DNA of 6,439 nt, from positions 1 through 6,439 of the forward strand of contig JADHSW010000168.1 of NCBI GenBank assembly GCA_016776705.1, read 5' to 3'. The notes beneath the pieces are model-generated. The model made no database searches and was not told the DNA's origin. It was given only the letters and a program-made list of their open reading frames with translations. This document shows, piece by piece, positions 5,881 to 6,439 of the stretch. The stretch is from Rhodospirillales bacterium (lineage in GTDB: Bacteria; Pseudomonadota; Alphaproteobacteria; Rhodospirillales; JABHCV01). Within the stretch, counting starts at the first letter, position 1. The number at the start of each line of letters is the position of its first letter. The translations under genes were made by a program, and so were the position numbers.

Positions 5881-6439
5881 ATACCAATTCCCAAAAAGTT
5901 TGACTCGTTAATGTTCTATTAGGCTGGACGTGGTTCAACATGGAAAACACAGGAGTTTTTCATGACACGCGCTATCTCATTACGAACAGACTACAACGCG
6001 GGCGATCTTCGTCGGCTTTCGCGTTTCTCTTGCGACAGCAAGCAACCCGTCGTCTCCTCGCTCTTGCCTTGATCTATGATAGCAGCCCACGTCATGAGGC
6101 GGCCCGCCAAGCGAATATTCATGTGCAAAGCATTCGTGATTTGGTTTTGCGTTTCAACGACGAAGGACCGGAAGGGTTGATTGACAGGAAGTCGACAGGT
6201 GCTCCAGCGCGTCTGAACGCTGGACATCAAGCGGCGCTGGCCCGGGTTATCGAGGACGGCCCGATTCCCTATCTGGATGGCGTCGTACGTTGGCGATTAT
6301 GCGATTTGATCAGTTGGCTTCATACGGAGTACCGAGTCACGGTAAGCGAGTCCACGCTCAGCCGCATACTGCGTGACATGGGCTACCGGAAACTTTCGGC
6401 ACGACCCCGCCATCATGCCCAAGATCCCCAGGCTGGCGA
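5881..6439 (+). mobile_element. IS630-family insertion sequence, left part (right side cut by window)
   Basis: The transposase sequence below defines the element. The left end is not proven. IS630 elements insert at TA dinucleotides, and the block starting just after the TA at 5879-5880 (ATACCAATTCCC...) is a plausible left terminal repeat because it begins about 80 bp upstream of the transposase ATG. The matching right end lies outside the window, so the boundary is a guess. Confidence 0.5.
5962..6439 (+). pseudogene. IS630-family transposase, frameshifted and 3'-truncated by the window
   Basis: The ATG at 5962 has a good AGGAG site at 5951-5955. The first frame gives MTRAISLRTDYNAGDLRRLS and continues to residue 28 (codon 6043-6045), then runs into TGA at 6070-6072. 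Shifting frame at about 6045-6048 restores an open frame to the window end: RRLLALALIYDSSPRHEAAR, then HVQSIRDLVLRFNDEGPEGL, a GVVRWRLCDLISWL block, SESTLSRILRDMGYRKLSAR and PRHHAQ. This is the N-terminal helix-turn-helix and winged-helix part of an IS630 transposase. One missing base (a G expected in a GCC codon) explains the break. There is no homopolymer slippery site there, so decay or a sequencing error is likelier than programmed frameshifting. The DDE catalytic domain is beyond the window. The gene is probably inactive as it stands. Confidence 0.85.

Noticed and set aside
5586..5903. A 105-codon plus-strand open frame with WCRRTESNCRTGHYQ
   Set aside because: The WCRRTESNCR stretch is the antisense translation of a tRNA 3' end, a well-known spurious-protein signature. 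The rest has no family resemblance.
5678..5950. A 90-codon minus-strand open frame starting with GTG
   Set aside because: It has no ribosome site, no recognisable domain, and it crosses the inferred IS630 left end.
1..6439. CRISPR array or long repeat structure
   Set aside because: No regularly spaced repeats of suitable length were seen on either strand.

Overview
The window looks like an alphaproteobacterial chromosome segment, probably from the Rhodospirillales. This is inferred from the style of the proteins (a receiver protein with an FGPDRRR motif and a C-terminal HPt-like domain, an FFQRVAPSVM-type MFS carrier, a small SGKTMSDH lipoprotein) and from the moderate-GC coding sequence. 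No rRNA or complete tRNA is present to fix the taxonomy.

Layout: (1) Bases 1-769 (+) hold the 3' part of a two-component protein, with the end of a receiver domain followed by a histidine-phosphotransfer-like domain. (2) It converges on, and overlaps by 14 bp, a two-gene minus-strand operon. The upstream gene is an N-formylglutamate amidohydrolase-family protein (start 2729, end 1914) and the downstream gene is a YbdK/GCS2-type carboxylate-amine ligase (1892-756). (3) A 111-bp divergent intergenic region separates that operon from a plus-strand pair of membrane transporters: an EamA/DMT carrier (2841-3803) and an MFS carrier (3800-5095) that overlap by ATGA. (4) A 100-residue lipoprotein gene (5412-5110, minus) converges on the MFS gene. 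(5) Bases 5413-5961 have no convincing gene. They hold a very AT-rich stretch with a 10-bp tandem repeat, a 28-nt tRNA 3' end (T-arm, acceptor strand and CCA on the minus strand) with no matching 5' half, and an imperfect inverted repeat. (6) The right end holds the 5' part of an IS630-family transposase gene broken by a one-base frameshift, cut off by the window end.

Functionally, the left 5.4 kb looks like ordinary chromosomal backbone. One enzyme pair acts on glutamyl or N-acyl-amino-acid chemistry, and two small-molecule transporters are transcribed divergently from it; a shared substrate is possible but unproven. The right 0.9 kb looks like an accessory boundary. The orphan tRNA 3' end has the form of an integration scar, with the mobile DNA expected on its right, where the IS630 fragment lies. 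I saw no clear evidence of a wholly new system. The best leads are the tRNA scar and the enzyme/transporter divergon.
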